This document shows positions 1 to 10,200 of a stretch of DNA of 64,000 nt, piece by piece. The translations under genes and the position numbers were made by a program. The notes beneath the pieces are model-generated. The model saw only the letters and a program-made list of their open reading frames with translations. It was not told the DNA's origin and ran no database searches. The stretch is from Thioalkalivibrio sp. ALJ3 (GTDB lineage Bacteria; Pseudomonadota; Gammaproteobacteria; Ectothiorhodospirales; Ectothiorhodospiraceae): positions 92,272 through 156,271 of the forward strand of contig NZ_KB897906.1 of assembly GCF_000377205.1 (NCBI RefSeq). Direction: 5' to 3'. Position 1 is the first letter of the stretch, and the number at the start of each line of letters is the position of its first letter.

Positions 1-43
1 GCTTTGCTATGCTGTGCGTTCACTTTGCGAACATGAAGAAGGC

Positions 44-538
44 ATGCAAAAGATTCGAGTGCTGATGGTTTGTCTGGGCAATATCTGTCGGTCGCCCATG
101 GCTCACGGTGTCTTCCAGGCACGTGTCCGCGCGCATGGTCTGGAGTCGGCCATCGAGGTGGATTCGGCTGGTACCGCCGGGTATCACGTTGGGGCGCGAC
201 CGGACCCGCGTGCACGCGAGGAGGCCCGCCGTCGAGGCTACGATCTAGACCCGTTGCGTGCGCGGCAGCTGGAGGCAGAGGACTTCGGGACGTTCGATTA
301 CATCCTGACCATGGACGAGGCCAACTATCGCAATGCCCAGCAGATCCAGCCGGATGGCGCCCGTGCGCGGCTGCACCGTTTCCTGGAGTTCGCCCAGGAC
401 CAGCCGGAACGCGAGGTACCGGACCCGTACTATGGCGGGCCGGATGGCTTCGTGCATGTGATGGATCTGGTCGAGGCCGCCAGCGATGGCTTGCTGGACC
501 ATATATGCCGGGAACACGCGCTGGAGCGCGTATCCTGA
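44..538 (+). CDS. Low molecular weight protein-tyrosine phosphatase
   Basis: This cytoplasmic phosphatase of 164 residues removes phosphate from phosphotyrosine. The signature C-x5-R-S loop is at C10 to R16 (VCLGNICRS), and the catalytic general acid is D127 in the DPYYGG motif, so the whole fold is present. The ATG at 44 was chosen because family members begin a few residues before the P-loop; an in-frame start further upstream (position 14) would add ten residues with no family support. An AAGAAGG stretch lies immediately upstream, unusually close to the ATG. In related genomes this gene sits near rne. The natural substrate cannot be told from sequence; partners are often tyrosine kinases of capsule export, and none is visible here. 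Confidence 0.9.
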   Translation: MQKIRVLMVCLGNICRSPMAHGVFQARVRAHGLESAIEVDSAGTAGYHVGARPDPRAREEARRRGYDLDPLRARQLEAEDFGTFDYILTMDEANYRNAQQIQPDGARARLHRFLEFAQDQPEREVPDPYYGGPDGFVHVMDLVEAASDGLLDHICREHALERVS

Positions 539-570
539 GGAACCCGGTCAGATGGCTCGGGCGTTTCCTG

Positions 571-613
571 CCGGCCGATAACGGGATCGCCGTTATCGGC
601 CGGTTTCTTTCTT
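571..613 (+). terminator. Rho-independent terminator after the phosphatase gene
   Basis: A perfect 13-bp inverted repeat (571-583 with 591-603) encloses a 7-nt loop and is followed by TTTCTTTCTT. It ends at the stop codon of the convergent rne gene. On the minus strand there is no U-tract, so it mainly serves the plus strand. Confidence 0.85.
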
Positions 614-3443
614 AATCGCGCGTCTTGTCGTCCGGGTTGCCCGTAGACTCGGCCGCCGGTTCCGGTTTGCGGGGCGGCTTGTCGGCCTGAGGTGCCGAGT
701 CTGGCTCGGAACGGGGAGCGCCGCTGACTTCGGCGGGCGACGGTTTCTCGGGTACCACCCCGGCATCGCTCTTCTTGTCGCGAGGGGCCTTCGACGCGGA
801 ACCATCATCAGGCGTGGCGGACTCGGAGGGGCGTTTCTCGGTGCCCGACTCGGAATCCCCCTTGCCCTTGGCACCACCCGCTTTCGACGACTGAGCACTT
901 CCCTTCGCCCGACGTGTACCGGATGAACCCTTTGGTGTGTCTCCCGTCGCTTTTTCGCCTGTTCCAGGCTCGCGGGATTTTTCTTCCTGGATCTTGGACT
1001 TTTTGCTTCCGGTGCCTTTTTCTTCAGGCGCTTTTGCGTCACTGCCGCCGGCTTCCTGGCCGGCGTCCTTGTCAGAGGATCTCGGCTTGGCGGCAGGCTT
1101 GGTCTCGCTGTCACCTGACTGGCTGCTATCGCCCTTGTCGGAACCCTTCACGGCCGACTGCTCAGGGGCCGCGCTCCCCGGGGGCGAGGAGGCAGACTTG
1201 GCGGTCTCCTTCTGGCTGGCGCCTTCCTGATGACTCCCGGAGTTGTCATGACCCGTGCTGTCGTCGCTGCTGCCGGAACGCCCGCGGCCACCCCGGCGAC
1301 GGCCACCCCGGCGCGAACGGCGCGAGCGGCTGCGGCCCTTGGCACTGTCGTCATCGCCCGTGGACATACCATCCCCGGATGGCGTTGGCTGTTCCTTGTC
1401 CTTCTTGGAGCTCTCTTCAGATTCCGCCTTCGGTTTTTCGGTTTTGGGTTCGGCTTCGCGGGTCTTGGCGGACGCGTCGCCGCCGCCACTGCCACGCCGT
1501 CGCGAACGACCCTTGCCGCCGCCATCGCCGCCGCTACCGCTACTGGAATCCTGACGGGTCTCGCTTTTGCCGTTGCCGGTACCCTTGGTTGCTTCGCGGT
1601 TGTCACTGCTTTCGTTTCGTGAACCCCGACGACGATTGGTTGCGCCGCCGCGGTTGTTGCTACCCCCGCGGCTGGAACGCTGCCCGCCTTTGCCTCGCTT
1701 TCGCCCCTCGTCCTGCTGCTCGGCTTCGACCTCCTGTTGGCGCCCGGCGTTGGGGAACAACGATGACCAGATTCGGGTAAAAAATCCGGGTTGCTGAACC
1801 GGTTCGCTCGGAGCTTGCGGGGCAGGGGAGTCGGCCATAGGGGCGGGGGCATTGACCTTTACGCCCTGAACCAGGGGTTTCTCCACCTTGCCCCGGCGTT
1901 CGCCGTGTGGGTCGGTGTCTTCTTCGACGGTCTCCACCAGTTCGTGCGAGCCGCGGCCACTGACCACTTCTTCACGCTCGTCCCCACGCACGCGCTGGAC
2001 TTCGAATCTGGGTGTCAGGTACTGCGGGTTCGGGACGATGCTGATGTCGACCCGGTGGCGCGCCTCGATCTCGTTGATCGAAGCGCGTTTCTCGTTCAGC
2101 AGGAAGGTGCCGACGTCGACCGGGACCTGGGCCAGCACGAGGCCGGTCCGGTCCTTCATGGCCTCTTCCTCGATCAGGCGCAGGATCGACAGCGCCAGGG
2201 ATTCGACGCTGCGGACCTGGCCATGCCCCTGACAGCGGGGGCAGGTGATCTGGCTGGATTCGCCGAGCGAGGAACGCAGGCGCTGCCGCGACATCTCGAG
2301 CAGTCCGAAGCGGCTGATGCGGCCAACCTGCACGCGCGCACGGTCGAGTTCCAGCGCTTCGCGCAGGCGGTTTTCAACCTCGCGCTGGTGCTTGTTGGCG
2401 TTCATGTCGATGAAATCGATCACGATCAGACCGCCGAGGTCCCGCACGCGCAACTGGCGCGCCACTTCTTCGGCGGCCTCCAGATTGGTGTGGAAGGCGG
2501 TTTCCTCGATGTCGCCACCCTTGGTGGAGCGGGCGGAATTGACGTCGATGGAGATCAGGGCCTCGGTATGGTCGATGACCAGGGCGCCGCCGGAGGGGAG
2601 CTGCACTTCACGGTCGAAGGCGCTCTCGATCTGGCTCTCGATCTGATAGCGATTGAACAGCGGGACGGGGTCGTCGTACTTCTTCAGCTTGCGCTGGCTG
2701 TTCGGCATCACCAGCCGGACGAAGTCTTCCGCCTGCTGGTAGACGGTGTCGTCGTCGATGATGACCTCGCCCACGTCGTTGCGCATGTGATCGCGCAGGG
2801 CGCGGATGATCACGTTGCTTTCCTGGTGGATCAGCGCCGGGGCATTGGCCTTTTCCGCCGCCTCGGTCACGGCCGACCACAAGGCCGTCATGTAATCGAG
2901 GTCCCACTGCAGTTCTTCCGTGCTGCGGCCCACGCCGGCGGTGCGGGCAATCACGCCCATGCCCTCGGGCATGTTCAGGCCGGACAGGGCCTCGCGCAGC
3001 TCCGCGCGGTCGTCGCCCTCGATACGCCGTGAAACGCCACCGGCCTTGGGATTGTTCGGCATCAGGACCAGGTAGCGACCGGCCAGGCTGATATAGGTGG
3101 TCAGCGCCGCACCCTTGTTGCCACGCTCTTCTTTCTCCACCTGGACAAGTAGCTGGGTCCCTTCCTTCAGCAGCTCGCGGATGGGCTTGTCACTGTCGGC
3201 CGGTGCGCCGACAGCGGAGGGGGCGATTTCCTTGAACGGCAGAAAGCCGTGGCGTTCAGCACCAAAGTTGACGAACGCGGCTTCGAGGCTTGGCTCGACG
3301 CGGGTGATCTTGGCCTTGTAGATGTTGGCCTTCTTGCGCTCGCGCGAAGGCAGTTCGATATCGAGGTCGTACAGCCGCTGGCCGTCGACCATGGCCACGC
3401 GCAGCTCTTCCGGCTGCGTGGCATTGATCAGGATGCGTTTCAT
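612..3443 (-). CDS. rne: Ribonuclease E
   Basis: RNase E is the endonuclease that starts mRNA decay and processes rRNA and tRNA; it organises the degradosome at the inner membrane. The 943-residue protein has the S1 RNA-binding domain at about residues 35-120, then the RNase H-like and 5'-sensor region. The catalytic aspartates are D300 (ISID) and D343 (VIDFIDM), and the zinc-link is C401-P-R-C404; all lie three residues before their E. coli counterparts. From about residue 500 the tail is low-complexity, rich in S, G, K, E and R, with an Arg-rich block ([15 protein letters not shown]) likely to bind RNA. No E. coli-like enolase or PNPase contact motif is recognisable. It is divergent from rluC, as in enterics and pseudomonads. 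Confidence 0.97.
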   Translation of the reverse strand: MKRILINATQPEELRVAMVDGQRLYDLDIELPSRERKKANIYKAKITRVEPSLEAAFVNFGAERHGFLPFKEIAPSAVGAPADSDKPIRELLKEGTQLLVQVEKEERGNKGAALTTYISLAGRYLVLMPNNPKAGGVSRRIEGDDRAELREALSGLNMPEGMGVIARTAGVGRSTEELQWDLDYMTALWSAVTEAAEKANAPALIHQESNVIIRALRDHMRNDVGEVIIDDDTVYQQAEDFVRLVMPNSQRKLKKYDDPVPLFNRYQIESQIESAFDREVQLPSGGALVIDHTEALISIDVNSARSTKGGDIEETAFHTNLEAAEEVARQLRVRDLGGLIVIDFIDMNANKHQREVENRLREALELDRARVQVGRISRFGLLEMSRQRLRSSLGESSQITCPRCQGHGQVRSVESLALSILRLIEEEAMKDRTGLVLAQVPVDVGTFLLNEKRASINEIEARHRVDISIVPNPQYLTPRFEVQRVRGDEREEVVSGRGSHELVETVEEDTDPHGERRGKVEKPLVQGVKVNAPAPMADSPAPQAPSEPVQQPGFFTRIWSSLFPNAGRQQEVEAEQQDEGRKRGKGGQRSSRGGSNNRGGATNRRRGSRNESSDNREATKGTGNGKSETRQDSSSGSGGDGGGKGRSRRRGSGGGDASAKTREAEPKTEKPKAESEESSKKDKEQPTPSGDGMSTGDDDSAKGRSRSRRSRRGGRRRGGRGRSGSSDDSTGHDNSGSHQEGASQKETAKSASSPPGSAAPEQSAVKGSDKGDSSQSGDSETKPAAKPRSSDKDAGQEAGGSDAKAPEEKGTGSKKSKIQEEKSREPGTGEKATGDTPKGSSGTRRAKGSAQSSKAGGAKGKGDSESGTEKRPSESATPDDGSASKAPRDKKSDAGVVPEKPSPAEVSGAPRSEPDSAPQADKPPRKPEPAAESTGNPDDKTRD

Positions 3444-3876
3444 GCAATGGACTCGGTCGGTCGTCCTGTGCGTCGGTCACAAGACCGGGGCCTCGCGGTG
3501 TGGTGCGAAGGCGGCACGTCGACGTTTCAAGACGCATGCCCGCCATGGCGGCGCGAAGCGGAAGCCAACGCGCCAGCCAGGTGTTCACCAATAGCCACGG
3601 GACCAGCCGTCCGCGGGATGCGGGGCCGGGGAGACAGGACTGGGTTAGAAGAAATAGTGTCACAGGTTCGCTTTTCGGCGATGGCCGTCTGGTCGCATGT
3701 AGTCGCACAGTGCAGGACCAGATCGGCGGGTAATTCTGAGGTGCCCGGGCGCAATTCATGCCAGCGGGTACCGTGCGCCAATGTAGGGCATAAGCCCCCG
3801 TTTGGGCAAGTTTTTTCGTCGTCTCAAAGCCAGGGTACATGGTTCTGAAGGTGCGCCTGAGGTAGGATCGCGCCCG
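3444..3876. other. Divergent rne/rluC intergenic region, likely long rne leader
   Basis: This 433-nt stretch separates the start codons of rne (minus) and rluC (plus). No convincing ORF lies in it; the in-frame TTG extension of rluC from 3802 has no ribosome binding site. In E. coli the rne 5' UTR is about 360 nt and carries hairpins through which RNase E represses its own synthesis, so a comparable leader is plausible. I could not identify a clear promoter or a hairpin homologous to those of E. coli by eye. Confidence 0.5.
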
Positions 3877-4863
3877 ATGAAAGCACGCCCCAGTCAGCCG
3901 CAGCCTCCCTCTGGGCCTCGTACGCTCTCGGTCACCGAGCGCGGGGATGGCCAGCGCCTGGACAACTTCCTCCTGCGTGAGCTTAAAGGCGTGCCCAAGG
4001 GTCTGATCTACCGCCTGGTGCGCAAAGGAGCGATCCGGGTCGACGGGCGCCGCGCCAAGGTGACCCAGCGGCTGAGTGTCGGCTCGGAGGTGCGCGTACC
4101 GGGCCTGGACCGGCCCGAGGCCGTCGAGCGCGATATCCCCCCGGGGGTCCTGGACCGTCTGCGACGTTCGATCCTGTATGAAGACGACCAGGTTCTGGTC
4201 CTCGACAAGCCCTCGGGCCTTGCGGTGCATGGCGGCAGTGGCCTCGCATTCGGGATCATCGAGGCGATGCGCCAACTTCGTCCCGGCTCCGAGCTGGAAC
4301 TGGGGCACCGGTTGGACCGAGAGACCAGCGGCTGCCTGCTGCTGGCCAAGAACCGCGCGGGATTGCAGGACTTCCACGCGGCCCTGCGCGAGGGTCGGGT
4401 GGAGAAGCGCTATATGGCGCTGCTGGTGGGGGCATTTCCTGGCGATCAGCCCATTGTGTGCGAGGAGCCGATTGCCTCGAGCCGGGGGCAGGACGGCAAG
4501 CGCCGCATGCGTTCGGGGGAAGGCGCCGACCCGGAGAGTGCGCGTGCGGCCATTAGCGAGTTTGTGCCGCTGGAGCGTTATGGGTCGTTCCAGCTGGCCG
4601 AAGTCCGGATCGGTACCGGACGGACCCATCAGATCCGGGTCCATGGGCAGGCGCTCGGGCACCCCGTGGGCGGTGATCACGACTACGGACTGCCCGATGC
4701 GAATCGTGTACTGCGCCGTGCCGGCCTGAAGCGCCTGTTTCTGCATGCCCAGGCGCTACAGTACGAGGATTCGACCGGTGAGTCGCATGTGTATTCCGCA
4801 CCGCTCCCGGACGAGCTTCAGGCGGTCCTCGATACGCTCGCGACCCCCGAAACACTCGAATGA
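3877..4863 (+). CDS. rluC: 23S rRNA pseudouridine synthase RluC
   Basis: RluC isomerises uridines 955, 2504 and 2580 (E. coli numbering) of 23S rRNA. The 328-residue protein has an N-terminal S4 RNA-binding domain (about residues 20-80) and the RluA-family catalytic domain, whose HRLDRETSG motif places the catalytic aspartate at D147 (D144 in E. coli RluC). The ATG at 3877 was chosen: GGTAGGA lies about nine bases upstream and the length then fits the family (about 320). It is divergent from rne. Its stop codon overlaps the next start (ATGA), so it is translationally coupled to the downstream HAD phosphatase. Confidence 0.95.
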   Translation: MKARPSQPQPPSGPRTLSVTERGDGQRLDNFLLRELKGVPKGLIYRLVRKGAIRVDGRRAKVTQRLSVGSEVRVPGLDRPEAVERDIPPGVLDRLRRSILYEDDQVLVLDKPSGLAVHGGSGLAFGIIEAMRQLRPGSELELGHRLDRETSGCLLLAKNRAGLQDFHAALREGRVEKRYMALLVGAFPGDQPIVCEEPIASSRGQDGKRRMRSGEGADPESARAAISEFVPLERYGSFQLAEVRIGTGRTHQIRVHGQALGHPVGGDHDYGLPDANRVLRRAGLKRLFLHAQALQYEDSTGESHVYSAPLPDELQAVLDTLATPETLE

Positions 4864-5558
4864 ACACGCTGCTGCCGCCGGAGGGTGATGCCCTGCGCCT
4901 GGTCGTATTCGACTGGGACGGGACGTTGATGGATTCGCCACGCCGGATTGTTCATTGTCTGCAGCGTACCTGTGCGGCGCTGGGGCAGGAGACACCCCCG
5001 GAAAGCGCCTTGCGGGATATCATTGGGTTGGGCGTGGAGGCGGCCGTGCAGAAGCTGTTCCCGAGTGCGGACCCTGCGTTCGTGGCTGCGTTCGCCGCCA
5101 TCTATCGCCGGTGCTACCTGACCGCCACCGATGCGCCGGAGACGCCGATGTTCGCGCACGTCGCGCCCTTGCTTGACTGGCTGGACGAACGGGGCGTGCT
5201 GCTGGGCGTGGCAACCAGCAAGTCGCGGGCGGGGCTGGACCAGGCGCTGGAGGCTACCGGCCTGCAGGGGCGTTTTGTCGCGACAGCCTGCGGCGACGAG
5301 CACCCGTCCAAACCGAGTCCGGTGATGCTGGAGCATGTAATGCATCGCTGTGGAGTGGAACGCTCCCGGACGCGGATGGTCGGTGATAGCGTTTATGATC
5401 TGCGGATGGCCCGCGCCGCCGGTGTCCCGTCATTGGCCGTGGCGCATGGGGTCCACGATGACCGGCGCCTGGCTGACGAGCACCCGTTGGCCGTGGCCCG
5501 TGACCTGAAAGAACTGCTGGAACTCTTGCGGCAATCGGAGCCGCTTCCCGAGGATTGA
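4860..5558 (+). CDS. HAD-superfamily hydrolase (phosphoglycolate phosphatase-like)
   Basis: This is a 232-residue haloacid dehalogenase-type phosphatase. Motif I is DWDGTLMDS near residue 18, motif II lies at the VATSKS segment, the conserved lysine is in HPSKPSP, and motif IV is GDSVYDLRMARAAG. The helical cap sits between motifs I and II, so it belongs to the Gph/PGMB subgroup. It starts in an ATGA overlap with rluC, and sppA follows ten bases downstream; the same rluC-HAD-sppA order occurs in Pseudomonas. The substrate is not predictable from sequence: phosphoglycolate and other small phosphate esters are possible, and it may be a housecleaning enzyme. Confidence 0.85.
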   Translation: MNTLLPPEGDALRLVVFDWDGTLMDSPRRIVHCLQRTCAALGQETPPESALRDIIGLGVEAAVQKLFPSADPAFVAAFAAIYRRCYLTATDAPETPMFAHVAPLLDWLDERGVLLGVATSKSRAGLDQALEATGLQGRFVATACGDEHPSKPSPVMLEHVMHRCGVERSRTRMVGDSVYDLRMARAAGVPSLAVAHGVHDDRRLADEHPLAVARDLKELLELLRQSEPLPED

Positions 5559-5568
5559 GGACAAACGG

Positions 5569-6534
5569 ATGGGTTGGTCGAACGAGAACAAGCCGGGCTG
5601 GGAGCGCGAGACGCTGGAGCGCCTGGTCCAGGCCCAGGTGGTGGAACAGCGGCGAGCCCGGCGTTGGGGCATCTTCTTCAAGCTGCTGCTGTTCATCTAT
5701 CTGTTCGCCCTGCTGGTCCTGGTGCGGGGCGGTGATATGGGACTGTCCGCCTGGTTCGAGGATGATCGCGAGCCCGAGGAGCACGTGGCGGTGGTCGAGA
5801 TCGACGGGCTGATCGCGTCCGGTGCCCGGGCGAACGCCGAGGAACTGAACAAAGTCCTGGAAAAGGCGTTCGAGGCGGATGGGACCCGGGCTGTAATGCT
5901 ACGGATCAACAGCGGGGGCGGGAGTCCCGTACAGGCCGCCGCGATCCATGACGAGATCCTGCGGCTGAAGGACGAACACGAGGACATCCCGGTCTATGCG
6001 GTCGTCACCGATATCGGGGCCTCGGCCGCCTACTACATCGCCGTGGCGGCCGACGAGATCTACGCCAGCCAGGCCAGCATGGTCGGCTCGATCGGGGTGC
6101 GCCTGGACAGCTTTGGCGTGGTGGATTTGCTGGAGAACATCGGTGTCGAACGGCGGCTGTTCACCTCCGGGGAGAACAAGGCCCTGCTGGACCCGTTTCT
6201 GCCGCTCGACGAGGGGCACGTGCACCATATCCATGACCTGATGGACGGGCTGCACCAGCAGTTCGTCGATGTGGTCCGCCAGGGGCGGGGGGATCGTCTG
6301 GCCGAAAACGAGGAGCTGTTCGACGGCCTGATCTGGACCGGGCAACGCGCGGTGGATCTGGGTCTGATCGATGGTCTGGGGACGGATCAGTCGGTCGCAC
6401 GCGATGTGATCGGGATCGAGAAGATGGTCACGTTCAAGCCGCGCCGAGGCGCGCTGCAGCTGCTGTTCGAGGACCTGGGTATGTCGGCCCTGCAAAGCTG
6501 GCTGGCGATGGAGACCAAGCCCAACTGGCGCTGA
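5569..6534 (+). CDS. sppA: Signal peptide peptidase SppA-type, S49 family
   Basis: This is an inner-membrane serine protease of the short (36 kDa) SppA type, which degrades cleaved signal peptides. An N-terminal membrane anchor spans about residues 34-53. The S49 dyad is visible: S152 in the ASAAYY segment and K204 in GENKALLDPF. The 52-residue spacing equals that of Bacillus SppA. At 321 residues it carries a single S49 domain, unlike the duplicated 67 kDa E. coli enzyme. It is the last gene of the rluC-HAD-sppA operon and converges on the CsiV-like gene; the 39-bp gap contains only an imperfect short inverted repeat. Confidence 0.92.
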   Translation: MGWSNENKPGWERETLERLVQAQVVEQRRARRWGIFFKLLLFIYLFALLVLVRGGDMGLSAWFEDDREPEEHVAVVEIDGLIASGARANAEELNKVLEKAFEADGTRAVMLRINSGGGSPVQAAAIHDEILRLKDEHEDIPVYAVVTDIGASAAYYIAVAADEIYASQASMVGSIGVRLDSFGVVDLLENIGVERRLFTSGENKALLDPFLPLDEGHVHHIHDLMDGLHQQFVDVVRQGRGDRLAENEELFDGLIWTGQRAVDLGLIDGLGTDQSVARDVIGIEKMVTFKPRRGALQLLFEDLGMSALQSWLAMETKPNWR

Positions 6535-6573
6535 ACGGGAAAGCCGGCGGGGTACTGCCCGTTCCCGTCCGCG

Positions 6574-7236
6574 CTAGCTGTCCAGCCGCGTCACGCGGGC
6601 GATGATCCCGACCACCGGGTGGTCGAGGTAGAACAGCTGGCTGCCGGAGTTCATGCGCTGGTGGCCGCGCACGGTCACCCCGAGCGGCTCGGAGCCGTCG
6701 CGGTCGATGTGGTAGACGAGGTCGGTCTCCAGATGGAGGAACCGCCCGACCCATACCCGTAGCCGGCCCTCGAGTTCGTAGCGGTCCTCGTCCGCGACAA
6801 TCGGCTGGGCCGCGGCGGCCGTGTCGCCGAACACGGCTTGACGTGCCCCAAGGCGGCGGCCCTGTTGCACCTTCAGCCAGGGCGTCGCGCTATGGTCGCG
6901 GCCCAGCTGATCCCAGGCCAGACGCGCAATGACCCGTCCGGCACCGGAGTCCTCGACCCGGCTCGCGGCCCGCTGCAGTTCGAATCCGCGCCGGGAATCC
7001 TGGTAGATGCGTCCCCCCAGCTCCGATCCCGCCAGGTTCGGTTCGCGCGCGGAGGCGATCTCCTCCTGCAGGCGCCGGCTTTCCGCGGTCGTGTGTTCGA
7101 AGATGACCAGCTCGATGCGGTAGCGGCGGCCGACCTGGGCCGTGGCCGTCGTCCCCAGCCCGAGAAGCGGCAGGAGGGCGAGGCCGCTGACGAGCCTGCG
7201 GCGGTTCGGGTCGGGGCGATTGGTTTTGGCGTGCAT
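6574..7236 (-). CDS. CsiV-like exported (peptidoglycan-binding family) protein
   Basis: This is a 220-residue exported protein. The N-terminus has a charged region with NRRRLVSG, a hydrophobic core and a likely cleavage site near residue 34 (TATAQ). The twin arginines followed by L-V resemble a Tat signal, though Sec export is possible. The mature part begins with the RRYRIELVIFEH segment typical of the family named after Vibrio CsiV and ends with a strand-rich HPVVGIIARVTRL segment. The gene abuts mfd with no spacer, downstream in the same operon; the same pairing is seen next to mfd in Pseudomonas. The family name rests on resemblance and gene order; peptidoglycan binding was not shown here. 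Confidence 0.7.
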   Translation of the reverse strand: MHAKTNRPDPNRRRLVSGLALLPLLGLGTTATAQVGRRYRIELVIFEHTTAESRRLQEEIASAREPNLAGSELGGRIYQDSRRGFELQRAASRVEDSGAGRVIARLAWDQLGRDHSATPWLKVQQGRRLGARQAVFGDTAAAAQPIVADEDRYELEGRLRVWVGRFLHLETDLVYHIDRDGSEPLGVTVRGHQRMNSGSQLFYLDHPVVGIIARVTRLDS

Positions 7237-10200
7237 TCAGGCGGCCTGCTGTTTCGGGCTGATGGTGTGGATCAGACGCTGGACGGCCTGCGAGCGGGCC
7301 TCCAGGGTCTCCATTTCGGCATAAAAGCGGAAAGCCTTCTGGCCGTCCAGTTTGTAGGCATTCGGATCGGATTGCACCAGTTCAATCAGCGCGGCGATAT
7401 CGATTTCGGGATTCGGTCCGAAAACGAAGCGCCCGCCGGCCGGGCCCAGTTCCAGTTTCCGGATCCCCAGGGGCGTCAGCTTGAGCCGCAGGCGTGCGGC
7501 CTCGAACAGGGCCTTGGCCGGATCGGGCAGCAGCCCGAAACGATCCACCAGTTCCACCTCCAGCTCGCGCAGTGCATCGCTGTTCTCGGCGCTGCTGATG
7601 CGCTTGTAGAGGATCAGGCGTGTGTGCACATCCGGCACGTAGGCATCCGGGAGCAGGGCGGGCAGGCCCAGCTCGACCTCCGTTCCGGGTGTCTCCGGGG
7701 TCTCCAGTTCAGGCATCTTGCCGGAGCGCAGGGCGTTGACCGCGCGGTTGAGCAGGTCGTTGTACATCGAGAAGCCGACTTCCTGGATCTGGCCGCTTTG
7801 TTCGTCGCCCAGCAGTTCGCCGGCGCCCCGGATCTCGAGGTCGTGGCTGGCGAGGGTAAAGCCAACGCCCAGGTCCTCCAGCGAGGCGATTGCCTCCAGG
7901 CGTTTGCGCGCGTCGGCCGACATGGCTTTTTCCGGCGGCGTGACCAGGTAGGCGTAGGCCCGGTGATGGGAGCGTCCGACGCGGCCGCGAAGCTGGTGCA
8001 TCTGGGCGAGGCCCAGCTTGTCCGCGCGATTCATCACGATGGTATTCGCCGTGGGCACGTCGATGCCGGTCTCGATGATGGTGGAGCAGACCAGGATGTT
8101 GTAGCGCCGATGGTAGAAGTCGAGCATCACCTGTTCGAGTTCGCGCTCGCGCATCTGCCCGTGGGCGATGCCGATCCGCGCACCCGGCAGCAGCGCACGA
8201 ATCTGCTCCGCCATGCGCTCGATGGTGTTGACCTCGTTGTGCACGAAGTATACCTGGCCGCCGCGGCGGATCTCACGCAGGCAGGCCTCCTGGATGATCG
8301 CGTCGTTCCACTCGTTGACGAAGGTCTTGATCGCCAGGCGTTCGCGCGGCGGGGTCGTGATCACGGAGAGGTCGCGCAGCCCGGACAGGGCCATGTTCAG
8401 CGTGCGCGGGATCGGGGTCGCGGTCATGGTCAGCATGTCGACCTCGGCGCGCAGTCTCTTCAACGCCTCCTTGTGGCGCACGCCAAAGCGCTGTTCCTCA
8501 TCCACGATCACGAGCCCGAGGTTGGAGAAGTCCAGGTTCGACTGCAGCAGCTTGTGCGTACCGATGACGATATCGACCTTGCCTTCCTTCAACCCTTCCA
8601 GCACGGCGGCCTGCTGCTTGGCGCTGCGAAACCGCGACAGGGACTCGATGCACACCGGCCAGTCGGCGAAGCGATCGCTGAAGTTCTGGTGATGCTGCTG
8701 GGCAAGCAGGGTGGTCGGGACCAGCACGGCCACCTGGCGATTGTTCTGCACGGCGACGAATGCGGCGCGCATCGCGACCTCGGTCTTGCCAAAGCCGACA
8801 TCGCCGCAGATCACGCGGTCCATGGGCCGGGTGTCGGCCATGTCGGTCAGTACGGCGTCAATCGCCTGGAGCTGGTCGGCGGTTTCCTCGAACGGGAAGG
8901 CCGCGGCAAAGGCGTGATACTCGGGGGTCTCGGTCGCGAACGCCGTACCCTGCTTGGCGGCGCGCCGCGCATGGACCTCCAGCAACTCGGCGGCGACATC
9001 GCGCGCTTTCTCGGCGGCCTTGCGGCGGGCACGGTTCCATTGCTCGCTGCCCAGACGGTGGAGCGGGGCGTGCTCCGCATCGGCACCGGTATAGCGGCTG
9101 ATCAGGTGCAGCGAGGAGACCGGGACATAGAGCTTCGCGCCATCGGCGTACTCGAGCGTCAGGAACTCCGATGGCTGGCCGTTGAAGTCCAGCGTCTGCA
9201 GGCCCAGATAGCGGCCCACGCCTTGTTCCTCGTGGACGACTGGGGCCCCGATCGTGAGATCGCTGAGGTTCTGGACGACGGCGTCGGCATCGCGGGTGGT
9301 GCGGTTGCGCCGGCGTGATTGCCGTGCGCGTTCGCCGAGGATCGCCGACTCCGGGACGAGGACGATCCCGTCGGGCAGTCGGAATCCCTCGCTCAGTGCG
9401 CCGACGGTCACGCTCAGGCCGGGGTCGCCGGTCAAGAAGGTCTCCCAGTCTTCGACCGCGTGATGCGGCACATCCTGCTCGCGCAGCAGTGTGAGCAGTG
9501 CTTCGCGCCGGCCAGCGGACTCGGCGGTGAGCAGGATCCGCTCGTGTTCCTGCACAAAGTGCTTCAGGCGTTCGGCAGGGGCATCCTTGCCGTGTTCCAT
9601 GCCCAGCTCGGGCAGGGGATCGCAGGCGAAGGGCACGGTCCTCCCGCGATCTGCCGGCAGCGGCTGCGGCGGATCGCCACCCAGGGCAATGCCGGCGCGG
9701 GCACGCAGGGCCTCGTTCAGGGCTGATTCGTCGAGATAGAGGCGCTCCGGTGGCAACAGGGGGCGTTCCACCTGGTGGCCCAGCTGCTCGAATCGATCGG
9801 CGATCTCGCGGGAATACTCCTGCGCGGCGCCGGCGATATTGCCGACCTGTACCACCCGGGCCTGGGGGGCGTAGTCGAACACGCTGTCCATGCCCTCAAA
9901 GAACAGGGGCAGGTAGGCCTCGATGCCCGGGGGCACCAGCCCTTCGCTGATGTCTCGGTAGATCGGGTGGCGGCTGGGGTCGCCGCTGAACTGCTCGCGA
10001 TAGCGCGTGCGGAACGCGCGAATGGAGTCCTCGTTCAGCGGGAACTCGTGACTGGGCAGGATCTCGACGTGCTCGACCTTTTCGGTGGAACGCTGGGACT
10101 CCGGGTCGAAATGGCGCAACGAATCGATCTCGTCGTCCAGAAACTCGATGCGCACCGGCTGTTCGGCGCCCATCGGGAACAGATCGAGGATCTCCCCGCG

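Noticed and set aside
1280-1760. Repeat array within rne
   Set aside because: The repetitive look comes from low-complexity Arg/Gly/Ser coding sequence, not from DNA repeats or CRISPR.
1791-3032. 413-codon open frame on the plus strand
   Set aside because: Antisense to the conserved catalytic part of rne.
3802-3876. TTG extension of rluC
   Set aside because: No ribosome binding site, and residues are not family-like; the ATG at 3877 fits better.
6534-6567. Terminator between sppA and the CsiV-like gene
   Set aside because: Only a 6-bp imperfect inverted repeat with an 18-base loop and no U-tract.
6838-9318. 826-codon open frame on the plus strand
   Set aside because: It is antisense to mfd, which matches its family along the whole length; long antisense frames are expected at this GC content.
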